The notes under the pieces are model-generated. The model saw only the letters and a program-made list of their open reading frames with translations, was not told the origin of the DNA and did not search any database. Made by a program: the position numbers and the translations under genes. A stretch of 64,000 nt of DNA from Phanerochaete sordida (taxonomy: Eukaryota > Basidiomycota > Agaricomycetes > Polyporales > Phanerochaetaceae), in assembly GCA_019973155.2 (NCBI GenBank), contig BPQB01000004.1, positions 992,001 through 1,056,000 of the forward strand, given 5' to 3'. This document shows positions 12,663 to 23,327 of the stretch, piece after piece (the stretch's first letter is position 1; every line of letters begins with the position of its first letter).

Positions 12663-13941
12663 CTCGGGGGCTTCCCGCGGACGTCCTCTGATTTCCTTCG
12701 TATTCCTCGCGCCTTTCCGCGCGTTTCCATCAGCAGCCCCCGCTCTCGTACACGCGCGGCTTCTAGCTCGCGCGACGTCGAGGCCGGTGGGGCGAATGTG
12801 AAGGCGATCGCGGGCCCGTTGCCAGCTGCGTTGGTGCGTTGCCGTGTGCGGTCGAGAGGGCGCCGGGCGCGGGTGTGCGACTGTGTGCTCGGCCTGTGTG
12901 CTCGCGAATGTTCGAATCCGCTACGTCCGAACCTGCCTCTCCCCTTCTTTCACCGCCCACCGCCGAGTCTATTCGTCTCGCGGGTGAATCGAACTTCCTC
13001 GACGGGCCTCGTCTCGCGCGCGCGATCCCGCCCATCCTGGTTCCACGCCGCCGCCACCAAATCACGTACACGTCCGCTCAGCTGAGCCCATGTGCGCCTG
13101 CCCAGTCGCGCATCCGGTTTTCCCTCGTTTTCCTGCGCTCCCGGTGCACATCAGGAGGCCCCCGCACACGCGCGCCACTAGTCTGCGAACGCATTTCCTT
13201 CTGGCAAGTTTTTCTGCTCGGATTTTTCTGTGCAATTTCCACGCGTGATTGCGACGATGCTCACTGGCGACACTCCTGTCCCCGACGCACCAGACGCCGC
13301 CCCTTGCGACAAGCTCGAGATTGGGGGCATCAGGCTGCATCAGCGAGCTGAGTCGCCGCGGCGCACAGGGACGCCGCCCCCTGCTGGGCCCTGGCTGACC
13401 CAGCAGGTGTTTCTCCGAAGACATACAGTTGCACACGCGCGAATATATGCGCGGTGTACTGCGCCCGGTGTCGGACGAATTTGAGGGCTGAAACAAGGTA
13501 CGCTCGCCCATCGCTGCTGATGGCGAGAAGGCGTGTCCAGAAGGGGCTCCCGCGCGGTGTGCTGGGGTTCCTCCGGGGCTGGCGGAGGCCTTTGCTCAGC
13601 TTTGCTCCCGCGCAGCGTGTGCTGGGAAATGCAGTGATGGGCTGCAGAGATGGCGCGGTGCGTGCATGTGCGCGTGCGCCGTTGGTGTCCCGCGAGAGTG
13701 AGCACAGGTGTCGCGTGACGCAGCGACCCCGGGCCTTACAGCAGCAGCGGGCCTCGAGGCCGCTGCATTCCGCGGCGAGGGTGTCCAGTGGGTGCCCAGG
13801 GTGCCCTCGGCCGCACCGCGAAATTTGTGTGATTTCGCACATATGAGCTGGACGCCTTGAAGGTGCCGAATACGGCACCCGCACATATTGCGCCATCGCC
13901 TTCCTCCGCGCGTCGCGCGACGATCCCGAGCCCCGCGCGCG

Positions 13942-13967
13942 ACGCCTGAAGCTCAAGCTTCAGGCGT
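13942..13967. repeat. Perfect 12-bp inverted repeat with 2-base spacer
   Basis: The left arm acgcctgaagct (13942-13953) is exactly complementary to the right arm agcttcaggcgt (13956-13967), separated by two bases. GC-rich tracts flank both sides. It could be a dimer-binding site, an RNA hairpin or chance. Confidence 0.5.
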
Positions 13968-14289
13968 ACGCCGCGCGCAGCTCTGGAGAAGACGGCCCCC
14001 ACCTAGAAGGCCGCGCGCTATGCAGGGGGTGCGCGCAGCGGGGGTGCACGCCACGGCAACCGCGCGGGCGCGCTGCAGCCGGGCGGGGGCGTCGCACGGG
14101 CCCTCCGATGACGTCCTGCGAAGCGCGAAAGGGCCCGCTGTGCCGCGTGCGCCGCCGATCCTCTCGCCCGGGCATCACAACCTTGTGCACAGTTGCCTCT
14201 TCCGCCACACGCCTCCCGGCGACCCACGCTCGAAGCGCACCCGCCCCGGCCCACCCCCGGACGGCCCACGGCCCACGGCGCAGGGCGAG

Positions 14290-14319
14290 CCAATCGCGGG
14301 CCCCGGCGTCCTGGCCAAT
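14290..14319. promoter_or_regulatory. Paired CCAATCGCGG boxes
   Basis: The 10-base word ccaatcgcgg occurs at 14290-14299 and again from 14315, 25 bp apart in the same orientation. A further CCAAT lies near 14752. This is compatible with a HAP/NF-Y-type upstream region for the gene starting at 15328, though about 1 kb away. Confidence 0.3.
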
Positions 14320-15327
14320 CGCGGAGGGCTGCCGGATGGGGCACGTCGCTTGAGGCCTTGCCCTGTGCGTTCTCAGCGAGTGGACGCTCCGTCTGCGTGC
14401 GGCCCCACTCGTGCTCGCCTCCTCGGGATCGGCGGTCTGCAGGACAGCCTGCGCAGCGCAGCCTGGGCCCCGCGTCGGCCCATCGCAGGCATCGCGGGGC
14501 AGGTCTCAGCGCACGCCTGGAGGGCCGCGCTGCCCGCCCTGCGCACTTCCATGCCAGCCACGCCCGGCAGGGCCCCCTGCGCCCACACGCGAGCCTCGCT
14601 GCGATCCAAGACATCGCAGCCCTTGGCGGAGCGGCGCGCGCGGCGGCGTCCTGTGCCCAGTGCCAACGTAAACGTACGTTCGTCGTATATGCGGACTACA
14701 CCCGCACGCTATCACCTGCCCCGCAGCGCCTCCTCCATCGATCCGACGTGGGCCAATGGGCTCTGGCGGGGCGCGTGCTTGCGCGGCCGACGCTGACAGG
14801 CCTGACGTTCATTTCGTTCGCGTCCTCGGCGTATGAGGTAACAAGGGTCGGGAGGGGTCGAAGACAAAAGGCGCGCCACACAGACAGACAAGTCGCCGGG
14901 GGCGCTGGTGGAAGTACGCTGGTGTCGCCAAGCGAGCTCCGAGCCGCAGGGACTGCTGGTGTGCTCTGGCCAGAGCATCGTCGCCGCGGTGACTGTCAGC
15001 AGCCGTAATCGCCGTTGGCCTGCACAGCCCCAAGTATATGCGCCCTCGCCTCCGTGCGAGACGTCTGTCAAAGCACTGGGTACGTATGGATACGCACGTG
15101 AGTGACTACAGTACCACTCCATCGCGACAAAACGCGTTGGACATATCGCGTCGCGAAGCGCGCACAGTGGACAAAGACAACCTAGTCACTACAGTGCCAT
15201 GGCTGTGATTTTTTGTTGCTGTGGCCAGCGTACCAAAGCAAACACCTACTATTATTTAACCGTATACGCTCATGCTCTGGCTGCCCTCCCTTCCAGACTT
15301 ATTCAGACGATCTCACTCGCAACAGGC

Positions 15328-15992
15328 ATGGCACAGGAGGTGAGCAGCACACTACGTTCTGTACACCGCAGCGACGGCTAACGCACACCCAACAGGAGTC
15401 TGCGCCGCCGGAAGACCGAGTCACAACCCACGGTCCTCAAGACACCACAGCGCCGGACGCACAGACCCCTCCACTGCCGCATCCCGCGGACCAAGACCCA
15501 GCGCGCGCCGCCACAGCAGACACCCCACCCGCCAGCCCCCGTGCGCCACCCGCCGCGCGCAGCGCGACGACGCCGCACCGCCTCGCGCGCGCCATCTCCT
15601 ACATCCTCGCGCAGCCCGACCCGCGCGAGCGGGCGCGGGAAAGCTGCCGGGCGCACACGAACGCGGTGCTGCGCCGCGCGGGCGTCGCGCTCGAGGGCCG
15701 CACCGCGCGGCGCACGCGCCGGCCCCGTGACGGCGAGCACGCGCCGAGCGTCGAGCAGGTGTTGCGGCGGGGCGGGCTCGAGACGCGCGGCGTGACTGGG
15801 CCTGTTTTGTCGGCGGCAGCGGCGGCGGTTGGAGAGGCGGGTGTGCAGCCGCCTGAGCCGCGGACGCCTCCGCCGCGCGTGCCTCCTCCGCCGCCGGAGC
15901 CGCACCCGGTGTACCAGGCGGCGGAGTACGTGTCGAACGGCGTGTTCGCGCTCGGGTATGCGCTGTCGCAGATGCGCGACGTCGAGGGCTGA
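15328..15992 (+). CDS. Unknown Pro/Ala/Arg-rich protein of about 202 aa
   Basis: Proposed model: a tiny first exon encoding MAQE (15328-15339), a 56-bp intron (GTGAGC...ACAG) and a second exon at 15396-15992 beginning ESAPPEDR. The body is Pro/Thr/Ala-rich up to about residue 65. A more helical basic segment follows (HRLARAISYILAQPDPRERA, then SCRAHTNAVLRRAGVALEG), then a PPPRVPPPPPEPHPVYQ proline tract, and finally AAEYVSNGVFALGYALSQM, which could form an amphipathic helix. I recognise no domain. The intron model is supported by frame continuity and a good start context, but the high GC content makes chance ORFs likely, so confidence is moderate. Confidence 0.5.
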
Positions 15993-16624
15993 TGGCTGGT
16001 GACGGGCCGAATGTGTGTTTCGCGTGATACCGAGATTATACCCGTGCTATGCTCGTACCTGTGTTATGCATTTCATGTCACTCATGCCTATGGAATATAC
16101 GTAGACTTGGTCGGAGCAATGGCATGTTGAGAGGGGGTGACACGAGGATACAGGAAACTGGGCTCGGGACAGAGTCGCCTGGGAGTACGCGAAGTGGCGC
16201 GGCAGGTAGTCTGAATGCATCTTCGAACGATGGCCAGAGCAGCGTAACGCCGGTCTGGCCTCAGTCACATTGCACGATCGGGAGCCTGAAGGCCTCGGAC
16301 AGGACGCATGTCGCCGTCGCTCGGCACGCTTGGCGGATCGTCGTGTACGACTGTAAATCATGCTTGTCAAAGGCTGTGCACAGCGAAGACAGAGGATGCT
16401 CACCGGTAATGCACCGGGACAAAGGCCGCAGCTTCGTGGCGTCGCACACCCCCGTCTCCACGCCAGCGGCGGGGTGCCAAACGCCGGGCACGAGGCCGGG
16501 CACGCGCCCTGAACGCACAAAGGAATAAAGAAATGAACGCAGGACAATGCAACGCACGCTGACAGGCCTCATCGCGATTTAATTTCGCGCGCGCGACTGA
16601 TGGCCACATACGGGTGCCAGCTCG

Positions 16625-16630
16625 TATAAA
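16625..16630 (+). promoter_or_regulatory. TATA box of the gene at 16756
   Basis: TATAAA in the context ctcgtataaagtcctg, about 126 bp before the proposed ATG. Confidence 0.5.
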
Positions 16631-16755
16631 GTCCTGCGCGAATTCACCCAAGTCTCGCATACCACCTCAAGAGCCTCAAGGACCTCAAGACAGCAAGACC
16701 GACCGGAAGACGGGGGAGACGAAGGGTTCCCCGCAGAAGAAGAACAGCACGCACG

Positions 16756-17745
16756 ATGGCGCGCAGTGGAGCCGTACGTCGCCCCCTCCCTCCGTGCGCG
16801 CCCCACGCTGACACACCGCAGACTCCGTACAGCCTGCGCACGCGCACACGCGCGCGGCCGCAGCCCAAGGAAAAACCCGCCCCGCATACACCACGACGCA
16901 CGCGCCGCCTGCTCCCGCCACGCACGCCGCAGTCCGCGGGGCCGTCCCCGGGGCACTACCACCCGTACAACGCGTCGTACGACGCGCTCTACGAGCAGGT
17001 GTTCGGGCCTGCGGACCTGGACTTTGATGACCTCACGGACGTGCCGGACGACGCGACGGTGAGGGGCGATGTGGATGACGCGAGCGAGTGTGGGACGGTG
17101 GAGGGGTCGGTGGACGGCGCCGAGTCGGTCGCGACGGAAGGTGCACCGAGGTTCAGCGAGTTGCACAACGAGCCCGTCGACAAGTTGTTCTTCATGAACA
17201 TGTTCCTCAAGACCCAACATGAAGACGCACCCAGCGTTTGGCAATTCTGCTCTGCTCAAGAGGAGACCACAAATTACCAAACGGCGGATGCGGCTCCGAT
17301 GTCGACTCCGATGTCCTCTGGCAGCGGGTCCTCGACGTTTGTGCCTTCCAGTCCGGCGTACGACCCAATCCCCATGGACGGCGAGTTCTGCAAGCCTGTC
17401 CACCTGTTCACCTTCCCCACTGGCGGTCCACAGCCCCCGGCTTTCGTCTCGGCGATGGCGCACTCGGTTCCCTCCGAGTACGACTATCCCGAGACGATCT
17501 CCGGGGATAGCGACATTACCATGAGGACATGCCAGACGGACACGGTTATGGAGGATGCGTCGGACGCGAGCGACGCACGGAGCGACGTCACGATGCGCAG
17601 CGCGGGATCGTTCCGCCTCTCGGACCTCGACTCGGACGACAGCGGGAGCGACGCGGGCTCTGAGTGCTCGACGCGCACCATCATCTCGGAGTATGCCATC
17701 CCGCCCCGCCGCTCGACGCGTATCCGGAAGCCGGTCATCCGTTGA
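16756..17745 (+). CDS. Unknown acidic protein with basic ends, about 329 aa
   Basis: A single uninterrupted exon with a TATA box upstream. The N-terminus (residues 1-60) is strongly basic and Pro-rich (PYSLRTRTRARPQPKEKPAP). The middle is acidic and Ser/Asp-rich, beginning with PYNASYDALYEQVFG and DLDFDDLTDVPDD, with repeated SD/DASD stretches later (DASDASDARSDVTMRSAG). The C-terminus turns basic again (PPRRSTRIRKPVIR). The charge pattern resembles a disordered nuclear or chromatin-associated protein, but no domain is recognisable and no function is claimed. It sits about 850 bp upstream of the Zn2Cys6 gene on the same strand. The length and consistent codon use over 330 codons argue against a chance frame. 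Confidence 0.6.
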   Translation: MARSGAVRRPLPPCAPHADTPQTPYSLRTRTRARPQPKEKPAPHTPRRTRRLLPPRTPQSAGPSPGHYHPYNASYDALYEQVFGPADLDFDDLTDVPDDATVRGDVDDASECGTVEGSVDGAESVATEGAPRFSELHNEPVDKLFFMNMFLKTQHEDAPSVWQFCSAQEETTNYQTADAAPMSTPMSSGSGSSTFVPSSPAYDPIPMDGEFCKPVHLFTFPTGGPQPPAFVSAMAHSVPSEYDYPETISGDSDITMRTCQTDTVMEDASDASDARSDVTMRSAGSFRLSDLDSDDSGSDAGSECSTRTIISEYAIPPRRSTRIRKPVIR

Positions 17746-18599
17746 GCGCGAAGTGGGGCCCACCTGGCTGGTCTAGGCGGGCTAATACCTATTGTCATTC
17801 CTTTAGATATGGTTTCTTTATGGCTGTATTTATGACTTGCCTTGACCTGTATCCGTGTACTTGTGTTTCGGTGCAATAGAACTATGTCATGGTGCTCGAA
17901 CGTGTGCCGTTGAGGAGAGTGTGCGTAACGACTTGAGCGACGAGGTCGTTGTCGAGGGAGGAGTGGGGTGCTTGCTCTGGGGGTCGCCTTCACAGGCTAA
18001 ATACTGGTCTGGGGCGTGCTGCACGCACCTGTCTCGTGTCCTCTTCCTTTGTTCAAGTCGAACAGCGTGCCAGCATCGTGTCATCGATAAGACGGGCCTG
18101 CACAGCCTGCTTGCTTCATCGTCTGCTGCGATCTTGCTCTGCTGTCCTGCAGCTTTCATAAGCCCGCGCGAGACCGGTAGCACAGCCGGGGCGTATTGGA
18201 GGACGAGGAGTGGAAGCCTGGATACCGTGCATTGCATCGCACTCTCGACAGCTGGCGTTTGACCCTGGAACTGGATCCGTGGCCGGAGTCGGTCGGCGCG
18301 GGTGGCATCCGGACGCTGGCTGCGGTCTGTGTGCGCAGACGAGGGGGTTGCGGACGTGGCAGGCGCGCGACGTGGACGAGTGTCGAGGCGGGTTGGCGTA
18401 CGTGGCGATGGAGGACGAGGACCAGGGAGGGCGAGGGGAAGAGGCAAGAAATGACGCGCTGATGCGCCGATCTCGGGGGATTTGCTTCCTTCGGCGGCCG
18501 CGCGAGCTCGTAAGCGCACTGCGGAGCGCTTCTTGCGCTGGGAGATGTCTTCCCGACCACAACCATCCCAGCCCTCAGCCGCGTCCTGAGCCACGCACC
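17746..18599. other. Intergenic region upstream of the Zn2Cys6 gene
   Basis: No gene supported. A long minus-strand open frame (about 17887-18594) has no domain and overlaps the likely promoter and 5' UTR of the gene starting at 18600. Confidence 0.4.
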
Positions 18600-21500
18600 A
18601 TGTCTCAGACTGCCTCCTCGCCCAGCCCCGACGTCCTCGATCTCTTCAAAAAGCCCGTCCCCAGCAGCGCCCTCAAGCGTAACACCGTATGTGTAACCGC
18701 CATAAGCATCATTTCGTCACCTCCTTACCACGCAAGCCCGCTCTCCTTTCCCCTCCAGGCCTGCCATCAGTGCCGGAAGCGCAAACTTGTGAGTGACCTA
18801 TCCTAGCCCTTGCAATCCGCATATTTTGATCTCGGGCATGGGCAGAAATGGTCGGCAACTCGCCTCGTTCGTCATACCCTCGGGCCTGACATCGTCCACC
18901 TTACAGCGACGCAAAACGGCCCTGCGCCACCTGCCTGCGCTCCCATGCGTACGCTGTGGCGCACGCAACTAAGGAACGGCCGGCGCCGCCTTACCCTGAC
19001 TGCTCCTACGACGAAGGTAACAAATATAGCTTGCTCGCTTTGTACCAATTAACGCGTGCCTCCAGGCGCAGAGTCACCGGATGAGCCTCCGTCGAAGACT
19101 AAACATGACATGCTCGAGAGCAGAATCGGTGCGCCCGAGCCTGTTTCCACATGCACCGCCATGCGTGACGTTTGATGCCTCTCTCAGGCGAACTCGAGGG
19201 ACTCCTTCGGGAGATGACCTTAGCTCTGCAAGAGGCGCGCGCGGATAACGCGCGGGCATACTCGTCTGGCAGTAGACAACAGTCCACCACGCCCGACAAC
19301 ATGACCACAGCGTCGACGCCATCCTCTAGCTCGAGTCAACCTATACATTCTCCGCTGCCGGAGGCAAGCATCTTCACCGCTGGGGCCGCCCTAGAGGAAT
19401 CCATGGTCAGTCTGCGCCGTGTAGCGTTCCCCTTAGGAATCAGCTGAAACCGTAACCCAGTTCTCTATGTCATCGCAGAATGGCACGTCAGAAATGTTCT
19501 TCGGCTCATCATCCACAGGCATGGACACCATGACCTGGGACTCCTTGGACAACTTCCCAGCCTCCTCTTACCCGGCGGTCGCAGGCAACGACTTCGGTAT
19601 TCTCCCTGACACAAGTCTCTCGGCTTCGTTCGTCTCCGACACGAGCACGGCGCTGACAATATTAGGCCCGCAACCTCCACTATCCTCGCAGACCGGCGCG
19701 CTCCTGCCGAGCGGCTGGCCGCCAAACTTGCCACTACCGGACGTGACTCGCCACCTGTGAGCACCCACCCTCGTTCTGCACGCTGACTCGTGCTCACGCT
19801 CCGCCAGAGTGCACGCGTTCTTCGCCTTCTGGATCCACGCTGGCCGCCTCTTCCACGGACCGACCTTCCTGTCGTCATTGGACCTCCCGGCGTCCGACCC
19901 GCGCTTCCCGCCACCAGTCGTGCTGCACGCGATTTGCGCCGTCGGGAGCCTCTACACCGCCGACATCGCTCCGACACCGGTCCACACGAGCCGCCTGTAC
20001 CCTTGTGAGCCGCCCTCCGTTCGATTCGTGTACGCGGCCGCTTACGAATCCGGGCAGACGAGGTCTTCACTGGCAAATGGCGCACGGAGGCGCCGCGCCC
20101 CGACTCGTTCGCCGAGCAGCAGGTCAAATTCTCGCAGGCTGAGCTCGAGTACAACGTCGACCGCGGGGAGCGGCTCATCGAAAGCTTGCAAGGTGGGACG
20201 CGGCCGTTGCTGCATCTGGCCCCAAGGCTGACGCGTGTGGTGCAGCTCAGGTCCTCGTTACGTGGTTTTATATCGCGCAGGGACGGTGGTCAGAAGTGCG
20301 TGTGTCGCGTAGTGCATCTGGATTCGGTGCTGACCATGTTGCCAGTCGTTCCTTTCAGCGGGGAACTGCCTGCGGTACTGTAATGCGCTGGGCATGATAA
20401 AGGCAGGTCCTTTCCAGGCGCCGGTGCCCAGAAGACTTGCCCGGGGAAAGAAGGCAGGGGTCATTGCCGAGCCAGCTTCACTCGTGGAGGAGGAGACTAG
20501 GAGGAATATATTCTGGATAGGTATGTTCGCACCAACAGTGTCGACGCGACAGGCTGCTGAACACCTCCATCAGCGTACGCCATCGAGAGGGAGAACTCGG
20601 CAAATACGGGTTTCGCACTTGAACTCGACGACCAGGACATCGACCAAATGCTGCCTCTGCGCGGGGACCAGTTTGAGCTGGGGGTAAGCGCGACCGCCGT
20701 GCTTCCCGACCACACGCTGACAGCCGCACAGCTCCGCATCGCGCCCGAAGACCGGCAGTGGTCGCACGACCGCGAGCTGCTGCTGACGCACGCGCCGGAG
20801 CGCACGGACAGCTTCGTGCTGTGGCTGAAGGCGACGATGCTGCTCTCGCGCGTGAAGGCGTTCAACGTGCGCTACAAGGGCCGCTACTTCGCGGGCGACG
20901 CGGCGTACAGCTCGCCGTCGAGCTCGCCGAGCGAGCGCGGCGGCGAGTACGACCCGCGCGACTCGCCCGCGTTCCAGGAGCTCGACCACGCCGCGCGCGC
21001 CTTCCGCGCGTCCTTCCCGCCGCACCTCCGCGACCCCATCCAGGACGGCACCGTCGACCCGCACCTGTACGCGGCGTGCGTCGGCGCGCATTTGTGAGTG
21101 GTGCGCGTAACGTGTGCTTGGCCGTCGCTCAGCGTGCGTCTGCAGCGCCCAGATCGTGCTGCACGACCCGCACGTCAGCCTCAAAGACCCGTCCGACCCG
21201 TCGCTGCAGCAGATCTCGCGCGCGTCGCAGGCGATCCTCGAGCTCATGTACAGCGTCAACGCGACAAGCTACGACATCTCGCTCCTCGACCAGATGGTCT
21301 TCGTGCGTATTTCCTCTGCTCGGTGCTGCCGCATGCCGCTGGGCTGACGGTGGATGTAGTTTGCGTGGAACTTTGCTGCACGCGCGTTGATCGAGTTCCT
21401 CAAGGTCGCGATCGACACGAACCAGCTCGAGCAGGTGTTCACGATCCACAACGAGATCTGCTTCGTGCAGTAAGCATCCCCACGCCTCACCGTCGCACAG

Positions 21501-21825
21501 GCCAGCTGACCCGCCCGCAGCTCGATGCTCGCCAAAGCCGGCGAGCGCATGCCCGTCGCCTGTACGTCCCGTGCCCGCGCTCCCCGTACCTGCAGCTCTC
21601 ACACGCCCCCACGCAGACCGCTACAAGCGCGCGGTGTACGACAGCCTCGCGCTCGTCTGCGGCGAGCAGTTCGTCGAGCCGCTCCCCGAGACGTCGTACC
21701 ACCGCCCGGGCTACGCCGCGCCGTCCGAGACGCCCTTCCTCGACCCCGCGCCGAGCATCGCGCCGCTCTTCAGCGCGACGGCCATCACGTACCCCGTCGA
21801 CTCGCCGCTGGCGTTCTGTTCTTGA
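18600..21825 (+). CDS. Zn2Cys6 (binuclear zinc cluster) transcription factor
   Basis: A complete paralogue of the gene at 1-2779. Exon 1 (18600-18686) encodes 29 residues starting MSQTASSPSPDVLDL. The zinc cluster is split over three exons: CHQCRKRKL (18759-18788), a 5-base exon aaatg (18846-18850), then CDAKRPCATCLRSHAYA from 18907. Joined, it gives the canonical C-x2-C-x6-C-x5-C-x2-C, with the last Cys in PYPDCSYDE. A coil (RIGELEGLLREMTLALQEA) and a Ser-rich linker follow, then the fungal_trans core (HAFFAFWIHAGRLFHGPTF, LHAICAVGSLYTADI, ETRRNIFWI, LDDQDIDQMLPLRGDQFEL). The C-terminal helical part includes SFVLWLKATMLLSRVKAFN and ends at TGA 21823-21825. The junction near 20290-20360 fits SEV|PGNCLRYCNALGMIKA. 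Expected to be a nuclear DNA-binding regulator; its targets are unknown. Confidence 0.88.
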
Positions 21826-22541
21826 GTATCTTCGTGCGTGAAAGGGTAGTATGAGTGTAGAGTTATCGAATGTGTGTTGTTGTTTCGGTCGCGGTTTGTG
21901 TGCTCCTTGGTTTATTGTAGAGTGTAACATATTGGAAGACATCGCTAATATATCCTGTATCGTTTGCTGACGTTGCTCTGCTCGCTGAATCGGCATACGA
22001 ACGCTCCGGACGTTCAATCTGCGTCCGCTGTACGCGGGCGCCTGCTCGAATATCAACAGCGCGTGCGCTTTCGTGCTTTGTCTTCCACCTCCACCTTCCA
22101 ACTCCAATGTCGACGTAGATCCTCTCATCCAGAACCCATGACGCGCAAATTGCATGGCCGTATTGTCAGGCAAACCATTCAACACGAAGCAATGGGCAGC
22201 TTGTCCCAAAGGATCCAATGAACTGTCCAGAATCGCCTCGATGACTATGCGGGTCTGCGACAAAGGACTGCGGTGGTACGACATCTGGCCTGTGCTCATG
22301 GGTACTTAAGGGCGTCCTCCCCCAGCTCAGAAACGTCGCCTCAACAAGTCTCAAGTCGTGTCGAACCCCGTCGTCTCTGCTGAACAGCGTCGAAAGCCTC
22401 AAGGGGAGCGTGGTGCGTTAGAGGAATCGTTACCAGCGCCGGTGCGCTATTCACTCGTTATCAGGGTGATTCGAATAACTGAATGTATATTGAATGACAT
22501 AGAGAGGTAAAGAGACTACGAGAAGACTCCCACGGCGGTCC
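21826..22541. other. Intergenic, convergent 3' flanks
   Basis: About 700 bp between the 3' ends of the plus-strand Zn2Cys6 gene and the minus-strand gene at 22542. No coding or RNA feature is supported. Confidence 0.5.
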
Positions 22542-23327
22542 TCAAGTTCGCCGCTTGAGGTACCATGGGATGTACCTCTCGATGAGATCGACGGGGACCA
22601 TCACGAACTCCGTCTCCCCATCGCCAACCATCCCACGCGCCGCCCTGAGGAACTCGTCCTTCACCAGGGGCACCGCCGACCCGACATACGCCCTCCCGGA
22701 GGTCGGCGTCGGCGTCAGCGAACGCTCGCGCATGTCGACGTCGCGCGAGCTGCCGGCCACTGGATAGTTTTTGTTTGGCTGAGTAGCCTGACGAGACCGT
22801 CCAGTTGCCCGCAGCCCCGGCGGAGGCTTGCCGACGTAGCAGTGCCCCTCGGCGGCCATGGGATCCAGCTCCTCGCCCTCGTCGTCGCTCACCCCCCGGA
22901 CCGTCTCCTCGTCCACCGACATCGCCCGGACGGTGCTGTCCGAGACGATGGACATCGACGATCCCAGCGAGACGCCGTCCTCGCCGTCCTCCCCCATTCG
23001 CACCTCCTTCGACTTCGTTGGCGAGGTGAACGCGGCCAATGCCGCCGCGGTGAGGGGGGTGGCCTGGCCCGAGGACCACGGCTCGGACTTGCGCCGTGTG
23101 GGAGTTCGGGGCTCGACGTCGCCCGGGGGGAGGAAGGGGAAAGGGGAGCCGGACGGCTCCCTGGCCTTGGTGGTCCGTCCGGAGCGTCGAGGAGGGGGCT
23201 TCTCCCCGGTGACGTGCTCGATGACACGGCGAGCCCTGGATGGGGTCTCGCCGTCGTACGGCGCCTTCCTCGCGGCCTTCGATGGGGACGAGTGTTGCTT
23301 GTTGTTGGGAGTCTTGCCGCGGTGCAT
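22542..23327 (-). CDS. Unknown protein of about 261 aa, low-complexity with an ordered C-terminus
   Basis: A single exon. I start it at 23327 (MHRGKTPNNKQHSSPSKAA) rather than at the in-frame ATG at 23477, because a TATA box sits at 23468-23474 and the extra 50 residues would overlap it. The N-terminal half is basic and Ser/Pro-rich (KPPPRRSGRTTKAREPSGS). The middle is acidic with DEETVRGVSDDEGEELD. The C-terminus looks folded: DEFLRAARGMVGDGETEFVM then VPVDLIERYIPWYLKRRT, stop TGA at 22542-22544. I do not recognise the family. The composition suggests a nuclear, mostly disordered protein with one short interaction module at its end. Confidence 0.6.
   Translation of the reverse strand: MHRGKTPNNKQHSSPSKAARKAPYDGETPSRARRVIEHVTGEKPPPRRSGRTTKAREPSGSPFPFLPPGDVEPRTPTRRKSEPWSSGQATPLTAAALAAFTSPTKSKEVRMGEDGEDGVSLGSSMSIVSDSTVRAMSVDEETVRGVSDDEGEELDPMAAEGHCYVGKPPPGLRATGRSRQATQPNKNYPVAGSSRDVDMRERSLTPTPTSGRAYVGSAVPLVKDEFLRAARGMVGDGETEFVMVPVDLIERYIPWYLKRRT

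Larger units (their letters stand above)
8876..15327. other. About 6.4 kb gene desert, GC/CpG-rich
   Basis: Apart from a short promoter side for the minus-strand gene at 6518-8875, I find no gene that can be supported. Long stop-free runs occur in every frame on both strands because the DNA is extremely GC-rich. Their translations are Arg/Ala/Pro/Cys-rich, mutually overlapping and without recognisable domains, and no splice-joined frame is better than its neighbours. Structure inside includes a perfect inverted repeat at 13942-13967 and clusters of CCAAT/ATTGG boxes (12555-12662 and 14290-14319). It could be an extended regulatory region, a noncoding-RNA locus or decayed sequence. Confidence 0.5.

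Noticed and set aside
17887..18594. Minus-strand frame of about 235 codons upstream of the Zn2Cys6 gene
   Set aside because: No domain or promoter; overlaps the promoter and leader of the plus-strand gene.
20294..20383. Early stop in the Zn2Cys6 gene (frameshift or pseudogene)
   Set aside because: Using the donor after SEV-C restores the frame into GNCLRYCNALGMIKA, so an intron explains it.
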